Shown: positions 35,004 through 44,005 of the stretch, piece by piece
Position numbering within the stretch: the first letter of the stretch is position 1
Layout of the letters: each line of letters opens with the position of its first letter
Source of the DNA: Hyphomicrobium sp. CS1GBMeth3
Lineage (GTDB): Bacteria; Pseudomonadota; Alphaproteobacteria; Rhizobiales; Hyphomicrobiaceae
NCBI RefSeq assembly: GCF_900117455.1
Contig: NZ_FPHO01000002.1
Coordinates: 310,001-374,000 of the forward strand
DNA length: 64,000 bases
Reading direction: 5' to 3'
Made by a program: the position numbers and the translations under genes
Notes under the pieces: model-generated
Seen by the model: only the letters and a program-made list of their open reading frames with translations
Told to the model about the DNA's origin: nothing
Database searches by the model: none

Positions 35004-37469
35004 TCAATTCAGAGGAATGTTGATCCAAAGCGAGCCTGAGTATGCATCATAGTCACTGGCCCCGATACCATCATAGCTAGCGGCCGCTCTAAACCCCCAT
35101 CCTTGAGGAGTGCTGACCAACACCCCGCCCTCGACCTTTGCGCGTGCTTCGTCTGTCTCGTGCAGGACGCCGCCAATCGAGAGGTCGTCGGTATCGAAGT
35201 TCCAGATCCCCGCGATAGACACGTGGGGCTCGATGATCGTGCCGTCGATGCGCTGCATCCGGTAGCCAACTTCCATCGTGCCCGTAAGGCGGCCGATGGT
35301 GGCTTCGGTGCTCCCAACGGCCTGCCCGAGGCCCATTGTGTAAGCATCCGAGTCCTCATTGCCGTAAGCGATCGCCAGCTGCGGGGAAAGCCGCCACGGT
35401 CCAATGTATTCGTTGCCGGTGAGCGACGCGTTGGCCAACCACCGGTTCGTATCAAAGCGACCATTATTCGTGGGATCGTCCAGCCAGATATCATTGCTGG
35501 AGCGACCCCAGGCCGCGCGGGCGTCGAAGAATAGGTTGTCGAGCAGACGTACGCCAATATAGGGGCCGGCCATCCATCCCGTACCATCGATACTGCCCCT
35601 TAGCGCGGGGTCATTTATCTCCTCCTCAGTATGATCGACTTGGACCAAGGCTCCAACCAGGATACCGGGCGCAAGCACGTAGTCGGCACCGACGTAAAGG
35701 ATGCGGAAATCGCCGTCCCGCTTGATGCCGCCGATGTTGTCATTGTAGCGGGCGACGTGTCCCTCAACCCAAACGTCCAAGCCCTGCCGCATGGAGGTGT
35801 ATGGATTGGTGTACGGGACGGCGTCGAAGCCTGCCCGCTCAGCCTTGGCGCGCGCCTTCTGCTCCTCCGCACTCGCAGCAGCGGCTCGCACCTCGCTGAG
35901 GCTGGTGCCGAACTTGAAGGACGTCTCGCCAGCCGCAAGTGGCATTAAACTCGACGCAAACTGCGAGAAAATGGACGGAGTTGCCGGATCCGCGTGGGGT
36001 GCGACTTGGGTCTCGTCCTTCACGATTATGCCGTCGTGAACGAACGGATTGTTGTAACCGAGTGCCAGCACGCTGCTGGGATAGCCACGGGGAGAATTTC
36101 CAAGGCCGATGCTGGAACCTAGCGCTCCGCCGAAGCCTGATGTAACACCCATTGGAGCGCGACCGAGCATCATGGAGTCCGGTCTGCCCTCCTCCGAATG
36201 CTTCAACGGACCGTCCTTGAGGCTTTGGACCGGCTCGTCGCTCTGCAGTCGACGCAAAATGCGCGCACGATCCGGACCGTAGGTCAGAAGATTGTCGACG
36301 CGTCGGTGGATAAAGCGCTTGGTCTCTTCCTCAGGACGATCGTCATCAGGATCGTCATCGCGCTTGTTGGTGAACGTGCAGACGATATCCTCGTTAGGAT
36401 CGAGTTGGATATCTGTAATCGTCCTGCCGCTTGGCGTGCCTTGCATTTGTTGCTGATCGTTTACGCATATCGCCCCCGTCAAGGTCCAGCCGGCTGTGTC
36501 CAACTCCTCGACGGAATAGGTTTGGTTGGCAGCTAGTACAAGCGGATTAGTCTCTCCCTGCCCGTTCTGGGTAGTGATGGATAGTTGGGCATTTCCCGGG
36601 TCGACAGCGAAATTGAATGCGTCGTCGCCACCGTTCGTAACCTTCACGATCTTGAGAGTGCCTTCGTCGCGAGACGGCTGCTTTGCGTTTGTGAACGTAC
36701 AGTTGATTGTCTCTCCGCTTTGCAGATCTACAGCGACTGTGCCCGCATTAACATCCGGATTGAAAACGTCGCCGTTGCTGCTCGTGCACGATATGCTTGT
36801 AAGATCGAAACCGGCAGGCGGAGGAAGCGATTCCGCAACGGTATAAAGACCTGGATTCTGCGCTCCGAATCCCTGTGTCTGTTCGCCGTCCAATGGTGGA
36901 GACATACTGAAATTTTGAGGGGTCGGGCCAGCAATGGTGAAATTGAAAGTACCTGTGCCTCCCTGAACTTTCTTCGTAACGCTTATCGATCCCTTCCCGG
37001 TTTGTCCTCCGACTTGATAGCAAAACACTCCGGATACGCTGGGTTGCTGGTTGCCAGGATTCCGGATGCACTGCGTCGACCATTGACCTGTGGTCGCATC
37101 CGGCACATCGAAGACCTGCTGAATCGTCGAAGCCTTGACGAGGATGTGGGTTGTCGTTTGGGGAGTTGAATCCCATGTGCCACTCTGTCCCGATCCGAAG
37201 GAGCAGGCGACCTGGACCACTTGATTTGTTCCGGTGACTTGCTGGACGAAAGCCAACCTTTGAGCGTCACTATTGCTGTTTTGCGTTTGAGAACCCACGA
37301 GAGTGTTGGGCCCAACAGCGTCTCCAATGTCACACACAGACGACCCTTGAGCCGCTGCTGGGGTGACGCCGATTCCATAGGAGACCACCCACAATGCAAA
37401 AGCAAAAATGGAAGCACTGCAAACGACGCTGCAGGCCTTTGATTTCGCCCGCCTGACATCGGCACGCAT
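35004..37469 (-). CDS. Autotransporter with two prealbumin-like repeats
   Basis: An 821-residue surface protein. A signal peptide ends near AAAQ (40-41). An N-terminal cysteine-containing region (about 42-158) is followed by two tandem repeats (about 160-262 and 270-369). Each runs from a start such as SISVTKK or TLKIVK, through VAES or VEEL, to a closing CTFTN, with a Cys pair per repeat. This matches the prealbumin-like/SpaA-type fold known mainly from Gram-positive surface proteins. An Asp/Glu-rich linker (370-383) and an Ala-rich helix lead to a C-terminal autotransporter barrel (about 560-821). The start at 37469 has GGAG upstream; GTG or ATG at 37493 is possible. It lies inside the repeat-flanked block. 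Confidence 0.75.
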   Translation of the reverse strand: MRADVRRAKSKACSVVCSASIFAFALWVVSYGIGVTPAAAQGSSVCDIGDAVGPNTLVGSQTQNSNSDAQRLAFVQQVTGTNQVVQVACSFGSGQSGTWDSTPQTTTHILVKASTIQQVFDVPDATTGQWSTQCIRNPGNQQPSVSGVFCYQVGGQTGKGSISVTKKVQGGTGTFNFTIAGPTPQNFSMSPPLDGEQTQGFGAQNPGLYTVAESLPPPAGFDLTSISCTSSNGDVFNPDVNAGTVAVDLQSGETINCTFTNAKQPSRDEGTLKIVKVTNGGDDAFNFAVDPGNAQLSITTQNGQGETNPLVLAANQTYSVEELDTAGWTLTGAICVNDQQQMQGTPSGRTITDIQLDPNEDIVCTFTNKRDDDPDDDRPEEETKRFIHRRVDNLLTYGPDRARILRRLQSDEPVQSLKDGPLKHSEEGRPDSMMLGRAPMGVTSGFGGALGSSIGLGNSPRGYPSSVLALGYNNPFVHDGIIVKDETQVAPHADPATPSIFSQFASSLMPLAAGETSFKFGTSLSEVRAAAASAEEQKARAKAERAGFDAVPYTNPYTSMRQGLDVWVEGHVARYNDNIGGIKRDGDFRILYVGADYVLAPGILVGALVQVDHTEEEINDPALRGSIDGTGWMAGPYIGVRLLDNLFFDARAAWGRSSNDIWLDDPTNNGRFDTNRWLANASLTGNEYIGPWRLSPQLAIAYGNEDSDAYTMGLGQAVGSTEATIGRLTGTMEVGYRMQRIDGTIIEPHVSIAGIWNFDTDDLSIGGVLHETDEARAKVEGGVLVSTPQGWGFRAAASYDGIGASDYDAYSGSLWINIPLN

Positions 37470-38038
37470 GACGCACACTCCACGCACACACACGTAATCA
37501 ACCGCGCCCGCTGCGCAGGCGCGCAGCAGCGTTCGACCCGTGGTCGGGTCATGAAATTCATAAAGGCAGGCCCCGCCCCCGGGACTTTAGGAACGTCGGT
37601 CCAATTGGTCGGGCCCCTAGTGAAACCCGATTGTTTTTTCGCGATGGGGAGAACCGACCCGCACGCGCTGGTAGACCGCCGCCATCGAAATTGGCGACCC
37701 AATAGCGATACAGGCTCGGCACACTCCAAGCCCGACACCGCGCTACCCCGCGCTTGTGGTCATTCGTCGATGGAGACTTAAGGTCCCCAGCCTAGGTATT
37801 GCGGACCGCCCCGCCCGCATCTCTCAGCTGCTGCGCCGCAGGCGCCTTTTCTGCTGTCGAGACATCAGGCCTGTAGCCGGTGCAAAAATGCACAGTCCAC
37901 TGCCTAACGCCTTCGTGTTATCGTTACCAAAGCGTTAAATCTCAACAGAAGAATTTTATGGGCGCCATCTTTTGATCCAATCTGTGGCCTGAGCACTACA
38001 GGCCGATTTCGATTTCCTGACGTCCGATAACTTCCTGA
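37470..38038. other. Upstream region of the autotransporter gene
   Basis: About 570 bases without a recognisable gene. It contains GTGCA/TGCAC around AAAA (37880-37893) and an inverted repeat TAACGC/GCGTTA (37905-37910 and 37932-37937) in a noticeably A/T-rich patch. These could be control sites for the autotransporter, or the end of the neighbouring gene's transcript. No promoter can be assigned with confidence. Confidence 0.45.
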
Positions 38039-38572
38039 TCATCTATGCTCGTATGAAGCGGCTCCCTCAGCTTGCTGCAGCTTGGGCAGTGACTGTGGCA
38101 CTGCCTCGAAGTCGATGGCCAGCCCGTACAGGAGCCATGAACCTTTGTAATTCGTGTAGCTGAAAGCGAACTTCGTCTGGATCGGACGTGTTTCGACAAA
38201 GCCGATCAATTGTAGGATCTTCTGATCAGTATGGAATCTTGCGCTGACAATAGCCGGTTGCAGACTGACAACCTTCGACAGGTCGATACGTCGAATGCGC
38301 ATGCCCTCGAACATCAATTCAAGATTTCGCTCGCTGAAGCGAGTCTGAAAATCAGGTGCGCTCGTCGACCGAAGGACCGAATAATTAGCCGACATATTCG
38401 CATCATTGAGTCTAACAAACGTCGACATGACGAGCGCGACGGCGTCAGCACGTTTTAGCTCAACTGGAGGGCTTTGCGCTTGGGCGCTGCTCAGCAGTCC
38501 GACGGCAACGAGCCCAAGGGTCAGAACCACGCCAACTGTTCTGCCTATCCGAGTCTTCAAAGCTCCGCGCAT
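38039..38572 (-). CDS. Secreted protein of unknown function
   Basis: A 177-residue protein with a clear signal peptide (basic start, hydrophobic 12-28, likely cleavage after SAQA at about 32). The mature part has a mixed helix-strand look, with MSTFVRLNDANMSANYSVL followed by strands ending TKFAFSYTNYKGSWLLYGLAI. This is reminiscent of NTF2-like folds, but I cannot assign a family. It lies upstream of the autotransporter gene on the same strand, 570 bases away, within the repeat-flanked block. Confidence 0.6.
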   Translation of the reverse strand: MRGALKTRIGRTVGVVLTLGLVAVGLLSSAQAQSPPVELKRADAVALVMSTFVRLNDANMSANYSVLRSTSAPDFQTRFSERNLELMFEGMRIRRIDLSKVVSLQPAIVSARFHTDQKILQLIGFVETRPIQTKFAFSYTNYKGSWLLYGLAIDFEAVPQSLPKLQQAEGAASYEHR

Positions 38573-38811
38573 CGCTCGTTACCCCGCTAAAAGCGCGCCG
38601 AAGGTATCGCTAATCGCGCCGCTCTCGCGTATGCAGCGGGGGCTTTATCCACTGCATTGCGCATTTTTTCCCCTGCTTCTGCGTTGACATTCTTGTGCTG
38701 ATATTTCCGTTCCCGTTGTGCGTGCAGAATCAGTGTTGGAAGTCGTGTTGCTTCCTCGACCGAGGAAAAAAGTCGCCTTGGCCGTAACTCCAACCTCGCG
38801 ACGTCAGCTTC

Positions 38812-39021
38812 GGGTTATGAGTGGATGAGCGCGGCGCGTTTGATTTTGCCGTTGACCGTGCGGGGAAGGGCGTCGACGAAGCGGATTTCGCGTGGGCATT
38901 TGTAGGCGGCGAGCCGCTCGCGGGCGAAGGCGCCGACGGCTGAGGCGTCCAACTGCGTGTTGGGCTTGAGAACGATAAAGGCGCCGACCACGTGCACGTC
39001 GGTGCGCACGGTCACCTCGGC
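38812..39021. repeat. 210-bp direct repeat, right copy
   Basis: Partner of 34762-34971. This copy lies within the intact acyl-CoA ligase gene and spans its last 68 codons and the stop. The nine mismatches between copies include the stop codon itself (TAA here, TGA in the left copy). Confidence 0.92.
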
Positions 39022-40350
39022 GCAGGCGACCTCAGCAATCGCAGGGTGCGTCGCGAGCACAGCTTCTACCTCCATCGGTGAGACGCGATAGCCGAGAGCC
39101 TTGATGATCTCGTTGTTGCGGCCGAGGTGGGCGATGTAGCCGTCAATATCCATGCGGCCAATGTCGCCGCCCGCGAACCAATCGCCGCGCAGGACCTCGC
39201 TTTGCTCGTCAGGCCGGTTCCAGTAGCCGAGCATCAGGCCAGGGTCCGAGCGATGCACGGCGATGAGGCCCTCGCTATCGGGTGGCAGCGGCTCGTCGGA
39301 ACCGTCTATCGGCAGGATCGTGACGCGGCGGCCGGCCTGGGCCTTGCCAACGGTGCCGGGCCTGCGTGGCACGCTGGGCGCCGTCGAGATGTAGGTCGAG
39401 ATCTCGCTCATGCCCAACGCTTCGTGAAGGTGGCGGCCGGTGCGCGCGGTCCATTCGTCGAATAGAGAAGCCGGGGGCGCTTCGCCTGCGATCAGGCCGT
39501 GGCGCAGGGTAGGCATCGCAGAGGAGGAAAGGTCTGCGTACTTCAGGATCTGGCGCATCAGACCCGGCACGCCGGCGAACAGCGTGGCCTCTGTGCGCTC
39601 GATCAGGCGGGGCCAGAGGGCGGGGTCTTTCTCGCCGACGTAGATCAGAGCCGTGGCGCCGTTGGCCCATGGGTCGGTGAGGCCGACGCCAAGCGTGAAG
39701 GTCCAGTTGAAGGCGCCGGCATGCAGCACGCGGTCGTCGGGGGTAATGCCGTACCAGCCCTGGTACATAGGCCGGCGGCCGAGGGCTGCGCGCTGTGCAT
39801 GCAGCACGCCCTTGGGATGTGCCGTGGTGCCGGAAGTATAGATCAGGAAGGCTGGGTCCTCGGCGTGCGTCGGAGCGTAGTCGATGCGCGGCCCCTCGCG
39901 CATCATGCGGGCTACGTCGTCGGGCGAGAGCACGATCGGTGCGTGCGCGAGGCTGGAGGCATCAAGCGACGACGCGCAGGCGATGAGAGCTGCGCCGCTG
40001 TCCTCGAGCAGGAACATCGCTTCGCGACCGGTGAGCTGACTGGATGCGGGCAACGCAACGAGTCCTGCCGCGATGGCGCCGAAGAACAGGATCGCGTAGG
40101 CGCTCGTGTTGTCGAGACGGATCATGACCCGGTCGCCGGGGGTGAGCCCGAGCGCGCGCAGGGCGCCGGCTGTGCGCAGCACGGCATCCTCGAGGGCGGC
40201 GTAGGTCCACGCCTCTGAAGGCTCTGCCGCCGCATCGGCAACGACGATCAGGGCGGGCTTTTCCGGTGTCGCCGCTGCCGCACGCCCGATGCAGTAGCGG
40301 GCCGTGTTGAACGGCGGATTGGCGGCGGGCACGAAAAGCGGCGTGTACAT
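38815..40350 (-). CDS. AMP-forming acyl-CoA ligase
   Basis: A 511-residue adenylate-forming ligase that activates a carboxylic acid as an acyl-AMP and then a CoA thioester. The phosphate-binding loop is YTSGTTAHPKGV (171-182), with GMSE in the A5 region, the hinge at LGRNNEIIK, and the catalytic A10 lysine Lys502 in RTVNGKIKR. Overall it resembles benzoate-CoA-ligase-like or medium-chain ligases; the acid is not identifiable. The start at 40350 follows the upstream solute-binding gene stop by 35 bases, so the two are probably co-transcribed and the importer may supply the substrate. Its 3' end is duplicated at 34762-34971. Confidence 0.85.
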   Translation of the reverse strand: MYTPLFVPAANPPFNTARYCIGRAAAATPEKPALIVVADAAAEPSEAWTYAALEDAVLRTAGALRALGLTPGDRVMIRLDNTSAYAILFFGAIAAGLVALPASSQLTGREAMFLLEDSGAALIACASSLDASSLAHAPIVLSPDDVARMMREGPRIDYAPTHAEDPAFLIYTSGTTAHPKGVLHAQRAALGRRPMYQGWYGITPDDRVLHAGAFNWTFTLGVGLTDPWANGATALIYVGEKDPALWPRLIERTEATLFAGVPGLMRQILKYADLSSSAMPTLRHGLIAGEAPPASLFDEWTARTGRHLHEALGMSEISTYISTAPSVPRRPGTVGKAQAGRRVTILPIDGSDEPLPPDSEGLIAVHRSDPGLMLGYWNRPDEQSEVLRGDWFAGGDIGRMDIDGYIAHLGRNNEIIKALGYRVSPMEVEAVLATHPAIAEVACAEVTVRTDVHVVGAFIVLKPNTQLDASAVGAFARERLAAYKCPREIRFVDALPRTVNGKIKRAALIHS

Positions 40351-40385
40351 TCTTCTTGTTCTGATCGTCGGCACGCGGGAGAGCT

Positions 40386-42188
40386 CTAGGGGCGGACCCA
40401 CCACGTATCAAGGTTGAAGCCGAACAGCGGCGTGGCGCCGGGGTGTGCGAGATCCTTCCAGGATGCCACCCATTGCGCCGGGGAGTGGAAGAGCGGCACC
40501 ACATAATGGCCCGAGAGCAGCACGCGGTCGAGGGCGCGCACGGCCGAGATGAACTCCTCGTTCCCCTTGGCGGCGAGCATGGCCGCGATCATGGCGTCGG
40601 CGGCGGGGTTTTCTACGCCGGCGTAATTGTAGGAGCCTGGCTGGTCTGCCACGCGCGAGGACCAGCGGAAAAGTTGCTCGTTGCCGGGAGACAGCGACGA
40701 TGGCCAGGTGAACTGGATCATGTCGTAGTCGTAGTCCTTGAGGCGCGCCTGATACTGGGCGCTGTCCACGACGCGAATGCGCGCCGCGATGCCGATCTTG
40801 GCGAGATCGCCGCGGAAGGCGCCGAGCAGGCGCTCCTGGCTCGTCGTTGCGGCGAGGATCTCGAACGTGAGCTGCCGGCCGGTTTCCGTGTGCACAAGGC
40901 GGCCGTCCTGCATGCTGTAGCCGGCGGCCTCCAGCATCTCGTAGGCCTTGCGCGAATTGGTGCGGTTGTGAGGCGTGCCGTCGCTCTCGGGAACACGCCA
41001 GGTGCCGTCCATGATCTCCGGCAGCACCGCGTCGGGGAAGGGCGCCAGCAACGCGCGCTCGCGCTCATCGGCCGGGTGTCCGGTGGACGCGAGCATCGAG
41101 CGCTCGAAGTAGCTTTGGCTGCGCTTATAGAGGCCGTTGAAGAAGCTCTTGTTGACCCAGTCGAAGTTAAACAGGTGGATGAATGCTTCCCGCACGCGCG
41201 GATCGGCGAAGACCGGACGGCGCGTGTTGAAGACGAGGCCGGTCATGCCGGCGGGCAAGCCGATCGGGATCTCCTCGCGTACGACGCGTCCGTCGTTTGC
41301 GGCGGGGAAGTCGTAGCCCTTGGCCCACAGGGCGGGATCGTCCTCGGTGCGCACCCGGATGGTGCCGGTCTTGAAGGCTTCGAACAGGGTGGAGCCCTCG
41401 CGGTAGTACTCGAAGCGTATCTCGTCGAAGTTGAAGCGTCCGCGGTTCACCGGAAGATCGCGCGCCCAATACTCTGGATTCAGACGGTAGGTGATTGAAC
41501 GACCAGGATCGACCGCGGAGATGCGGTAGGGGCCGGAGCCAACGAGCGGCGTCAGCGTTGTCTCCTCGAAGCGCTCAGGGTCGATGGCGTGCCGTGGCAG
41601 GATCGGCATGAGGCCAAGGATCAGCGGCAACTCGCGATCCTCGGCGTCGGCAAACACGAAGCGCACCTCGTGATCGGACACTGCTTCGGCCTTGGCGACC
41701 TTGCGGTAGTAGGTGCGGTAGTTCGGGCGGCCCTTGTCCCGCAGCATCTCGAATGAGAACAGAACGTCCTCCGCCGTCAGCGGTTCGCCGTCGGAGAAGC
41801 GGGCGCGCCGGTCGAGATGGAACGTGACCTGGCTGCGATCCTCCGGGACGTCGATCCTCTCCGCGATCAGGCCGTAGAGCGTGAATGGCTCATCCTGGCT
41901 GCGCGCCATCAGGCTCTCGACGACGAACTCGCGGATGCCCTGCACGGGCTCGCCGCGCACAATCATCGGATTGAGGTTGTCGAAGGAGCCGGACGAGCCG
42001 AGCGTCACACGACCGCCTTTGGGGGCGTTGGGATCCGCGTATGGGAAGTGCGGAAAGCCCGCCGGGAGTGCGGGGTCGCCATGCATCGCAATGGCGTGGG
42101 CCGGCTCGGCGCGCGCGGAAAAATTCCCGGTCGCGAGGCCCGACCCGAGGGCCAAGATCGTCAGTATTGCGAGGATTGGTCTGTGCAC
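40386..42188 (-). CDS. Extracellular solute-binding protein, family 5 (YejA-like)
   Basis: A 600-residue periplasmic binding protein of the peptide/nickel/opine family. A signal peptide (basic start, hydrophobic ILAILTILALG, cleavage near SARA) precedes the SBP_bac_5 domain, which carries the family block YWARDLPVNRGRFNFDEIRF and FVVESLMARSQDEPF near the start. The sequence is closest in style to YejA, which binds oligopeptides. GTG at 42188 is preferred because GGAG lies seven bases upstream and the signal peptide is then compact; GTG at 42257 is an alternative. No permease or ATPase genes lie nearby. The acyl-CoA ligase follows on the same strand. Confidence 0.85.
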   Translation of the reverse strand: MHRPILAILTILALGSGLATGNFSARAEPAHAIAMHGDPALPAGFPHFPYADPNAPKGGRVTLGSSGSFDNLNPMIVRGEPVQGIREFVVESLMARSQDEPFTLYGLIAERIDVPEDRSQVTFHLDRRARFSDGEPLTAEDVLFSFEMLRDKGRPNYRTYYRKVAKAEAVSDHEVRFVFADAEDRELPLILGLMPILPRHAIDPERFEETTLTPLVGSGPYRISAVDPGRSITYRLNPEYWARDLPVNRGRFNFDEIRFEYYREGSTLFEAFKTGTIRVRTEDDPALWAKGYDFPAANDGRVVREEIPIGLPAGMTGLVFNTRRPVFADPRVREAFIHLFNFDWVNKSFFNGLYKRSQSYFERSMLASTGHPADERERALLAPFPDAVLPEIMDGTWRVPESDGTPHNRTNSRKAYEMLEAAGYSMQDGRLVHTETGRQLTFEILAATTSQERLLGAFRGDLAKIGIAARIRVVDSAQYQARLKDYDYDMIQFTWPSSLSPGNEQLFRWSSRVADQPGSYNYAGVENPAADAMIAAMLAAKGNEEFISAVRALDRVLLSGHYVVPLFHSPAQWVASWKDLAHPGATPLFGFNLDTWWVRP

Positions 42189-42530
42189 GCCGTTCTCCGC
42201 GAGGGGCCATACGCAACGCGTTGGATTTCCTAGAGGCTCTTGGCTCACGTAGCACACCTCGCCGGCAGATGAATGGCGTATTGGCGGCAGGCGATGCGTG
42301 GCGCTATTGCAACGGCCCTAGCGCGACGGCCTGTGCACGGTTAAGGAGCGGATCGTCCGGCCACGGGATTGCCGCATTCCGGGCTTTAGTGCCGGGCCGG
42401 ATGACGCCTAAAAGCGTCAAAGGCGCGCGCCAACGATAGCCGCTTGAGCGCAGCGAGGTGGGGCGAAGCTGCTGGCCGGGGGTGCTAAGCGGCTTTTGGA
42501 CTGGCTCATATACGAAAGGTCGATTTTCCG

Positions 42531-43388
42531 ATGTCGCACAGATTTGGCTTCGCAACGAGCTTGGGGCGCGGCGTGCTTGCGGGAAGCGCTGCGCTGGCTC
42601 TCGTGTTCGGGCTCGCCGCACCCGGCAACCTTGCTTTTGCGCAGGACGCTAAGAAGGCCGCGCCCGCCGCAAAGGACGGCAATGCCGCTCCGGCTGCCAA
42701 GGATGGAAAAGCCGCCGAAGGCCAGAAGCAGAGCGCGTGGGTGAAGCTCTGCGAGAAGTCTCCGCTTGTCCACCACGACAAGGAAGGCAAGGAAGTCAAA
42801 GAAGAGAAGAACATCTGCCTGACGCACCACGAGCGCCTCGACGGCAATTCGGGCATGGTGCTGGTCTCGGCGGCGATCCGCCAAGTCGAGGGCAGCGACA
42901 ACGACCACTTGATGATCATGGTGCCGCTTGGCATGGCCATTCCGCCCGGCCTCAAAGCCGCCGTCTACACGAAGGACCAGTGGGCGAAGGCCGCTAAGAA
43001 CGAGCAGGTCGACGACAAGGAGCTGAAGCCGCTCGATCTCAAGTTCTCGCTGTGCCACGCCTCGGGCTGCACGGCTGAGACCGATGCCACGAAGGAAATC
43101 GTCGATCAGATGAAGGCCGGTGGCGGCATCATGGTGCTGGCTATGAACGCCCAGGCGCAGCCGATCGGCTTCCCGGTTCCGCTCGACGGTTTCACCGAGG
43201 CGTTCGCCGGTAAGCCCGTCGACAACGCCGAGTACAAGAAGGCGCGCGGTCAGCTGATGGCGCAGATCCGCCAGCGCCAGCAGGAAGCCTACGAGAAGTT
43301 CAAGACCGAGAAGATGAAGGAGCTGCCGCCGCAGCCGGGCGCCGCTGAAGCTGCCGCCGCTGCTGCTGCTGCTAAGGAAAAGAAGTAA
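42531..43388 (+). CDS. Invasion-associated locus B (IalB) family protein
   Basis: A 285-residue exported protein. The signal peptide ends near NLAFA (37), followed by a Lys/Ala-rich linker and the IalB domain (about 68-235). That domain has the paired cysteines in VKLCEKSP, KNICLTHHER, FSLCHASGCTAE and the LMIMVPLGMAIPPGL core. A long helical, Gln/Glu/Lys- and Ala-rich tail closes the protein. IalB-type proteins are common in Hyphomicrobiales, mostly as envelope or stress-related factors; the invasion name comes from Bartonella and need not apply here. A strong terminator follows 23 bases after the stop. Confidence 0.87.
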   Translation: MSHRFGFATSLGRGVLAGSAALALVFGLAAPGNLAFAQDAKKAAPAAKDGNAAPAAKDGKAAEGQKQSAWVKLCEKSPLVHHDKEGKEVKEEKNICLTHHERLDGNSGMVLVSAAIRQVEGSDNDHLMIMVPLGMAIPPGLKAAVYTKDQWAKAAKNEQVDDKELKPLDLKFSLCHASGCTAETDATKEIVDQMKAGGGIMVLAMNAQAQPIGFPVPLDGFTEAFAGKPVDNAEYKKARGQLMAQIRQRQQEAYEKFKTEKMKELPPQPGAAEAAAAAAAAKEKK

Positions 43389-43411
43389 GCTCTCTCAGCT
43401 GCTGACACTGG

Positions 43412-43440
43412 AAAAGGCCGCTCGTTCGAGCGGCCTTTTT
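43412..43440 (+). terminator. Rho-independent terminator of the IalB-like gene
   Basis: A perfect 13-bp stem, AAAAGGCCGCTCG / CGAGCGGCCTTTT, with a 2-base centre (in practice a stable TTCG-type tip) runs into TTTTT. It can act in both directions, so it may also end the leftward hspQ transcript. Confidence 0.85.
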
Positions 43441-43522
43441 GTTTGGTAATCGGCTTGAAGCGGCGGCGCGAGCGACGGTCGTCAGCGCGTCATCGTTGCG
43501 TGCCAGCGGCGCCAGGCGATGA

Positions 43523-43915
43523 TTAATGCGGCTGAATGAAAACAGCGTGATAGCGGCCGTTCTCGTCCTCGACGAAGTAATCGTCGATCTGCGGATGGCG
43601 CAGGGGCTCACCGCTCTCGTCCGGTAGCAGGTTCTGCTCGGAAACATAGGCGATGTACTCGGTGTCGGCGTTTTCGGCCAGCAGATGGTAGAACGGCTGG
43701 TCCTTGACTGGGCGGCTCTCGACGGGAATGGCCTCGTACCAGTCCTCGGTGTTCGAGAAGACGGGGTCGATGTCGAACACGACGCCCCGGAAGGCATAGA
43801 TACGGTGGCGTACCACCTGACCAAGCGCATACTTCGCCTTGCGCACGGCCGGGTCCTGGGCCCGGGCTTTCCGCTCGCGGCGACGCGGCGACACAACTGT
43901 CTGTTTGCGCGGCAT
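43523..43915 (-). CDS. hspQ: Heat shock protein HspQ
   Basis: A 130-residue HspQ/YccV-type protein. An Arg/Lys-rich N terminus is followed by the family core: KYALGQVVRHRIYAFRGVV, a DWYEAIP block, KDQPFYHLLAE and YIAYVSEQNLLPD. HspQ binds hemimethylated DNA in vitro and acts as a specificity factor for Lon protease. The ATG at 43915 (MPRKQTVV) is preferred over the longer frame, which adds residues without family similarity. It converges with the IalB-like gene. Confidence 0.9.
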   Translation of the reverse strand: MPRKQTVVSPRRRERKARAQDPAVRKAKYALGQVVRHRIYAFRGVVFDIDPVFSNTEDWYEAIPVESRPVKDQPFYHLLAENADTEYIAYVSEQNLLPDESGEPLRHPQIDDYFVEDENGRYHAVFIQPH

Positions 43916-44005
43916 GGTCCTATCCCCGTGGCCCATTCGACGGGAGCACCGCGCCGATGTCAACATATCTGTCAAACATAGTTGATCGCCGTAGGCCGGG
44001 CTGCC

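Noticed and set aside
34765..35028. Small 87-codon gene
   Set aside because: Its last 68 codons are a copy of the ligase 3' end and the first 19 look random, so it is a fragment rather than a new gene.
34972..38811. Prophage or integrative element with integrase
   Set aside because: No integrase, transposase, tRNA or short att-like core is present; only the 210-bp repeats support a past insertion or duplication.
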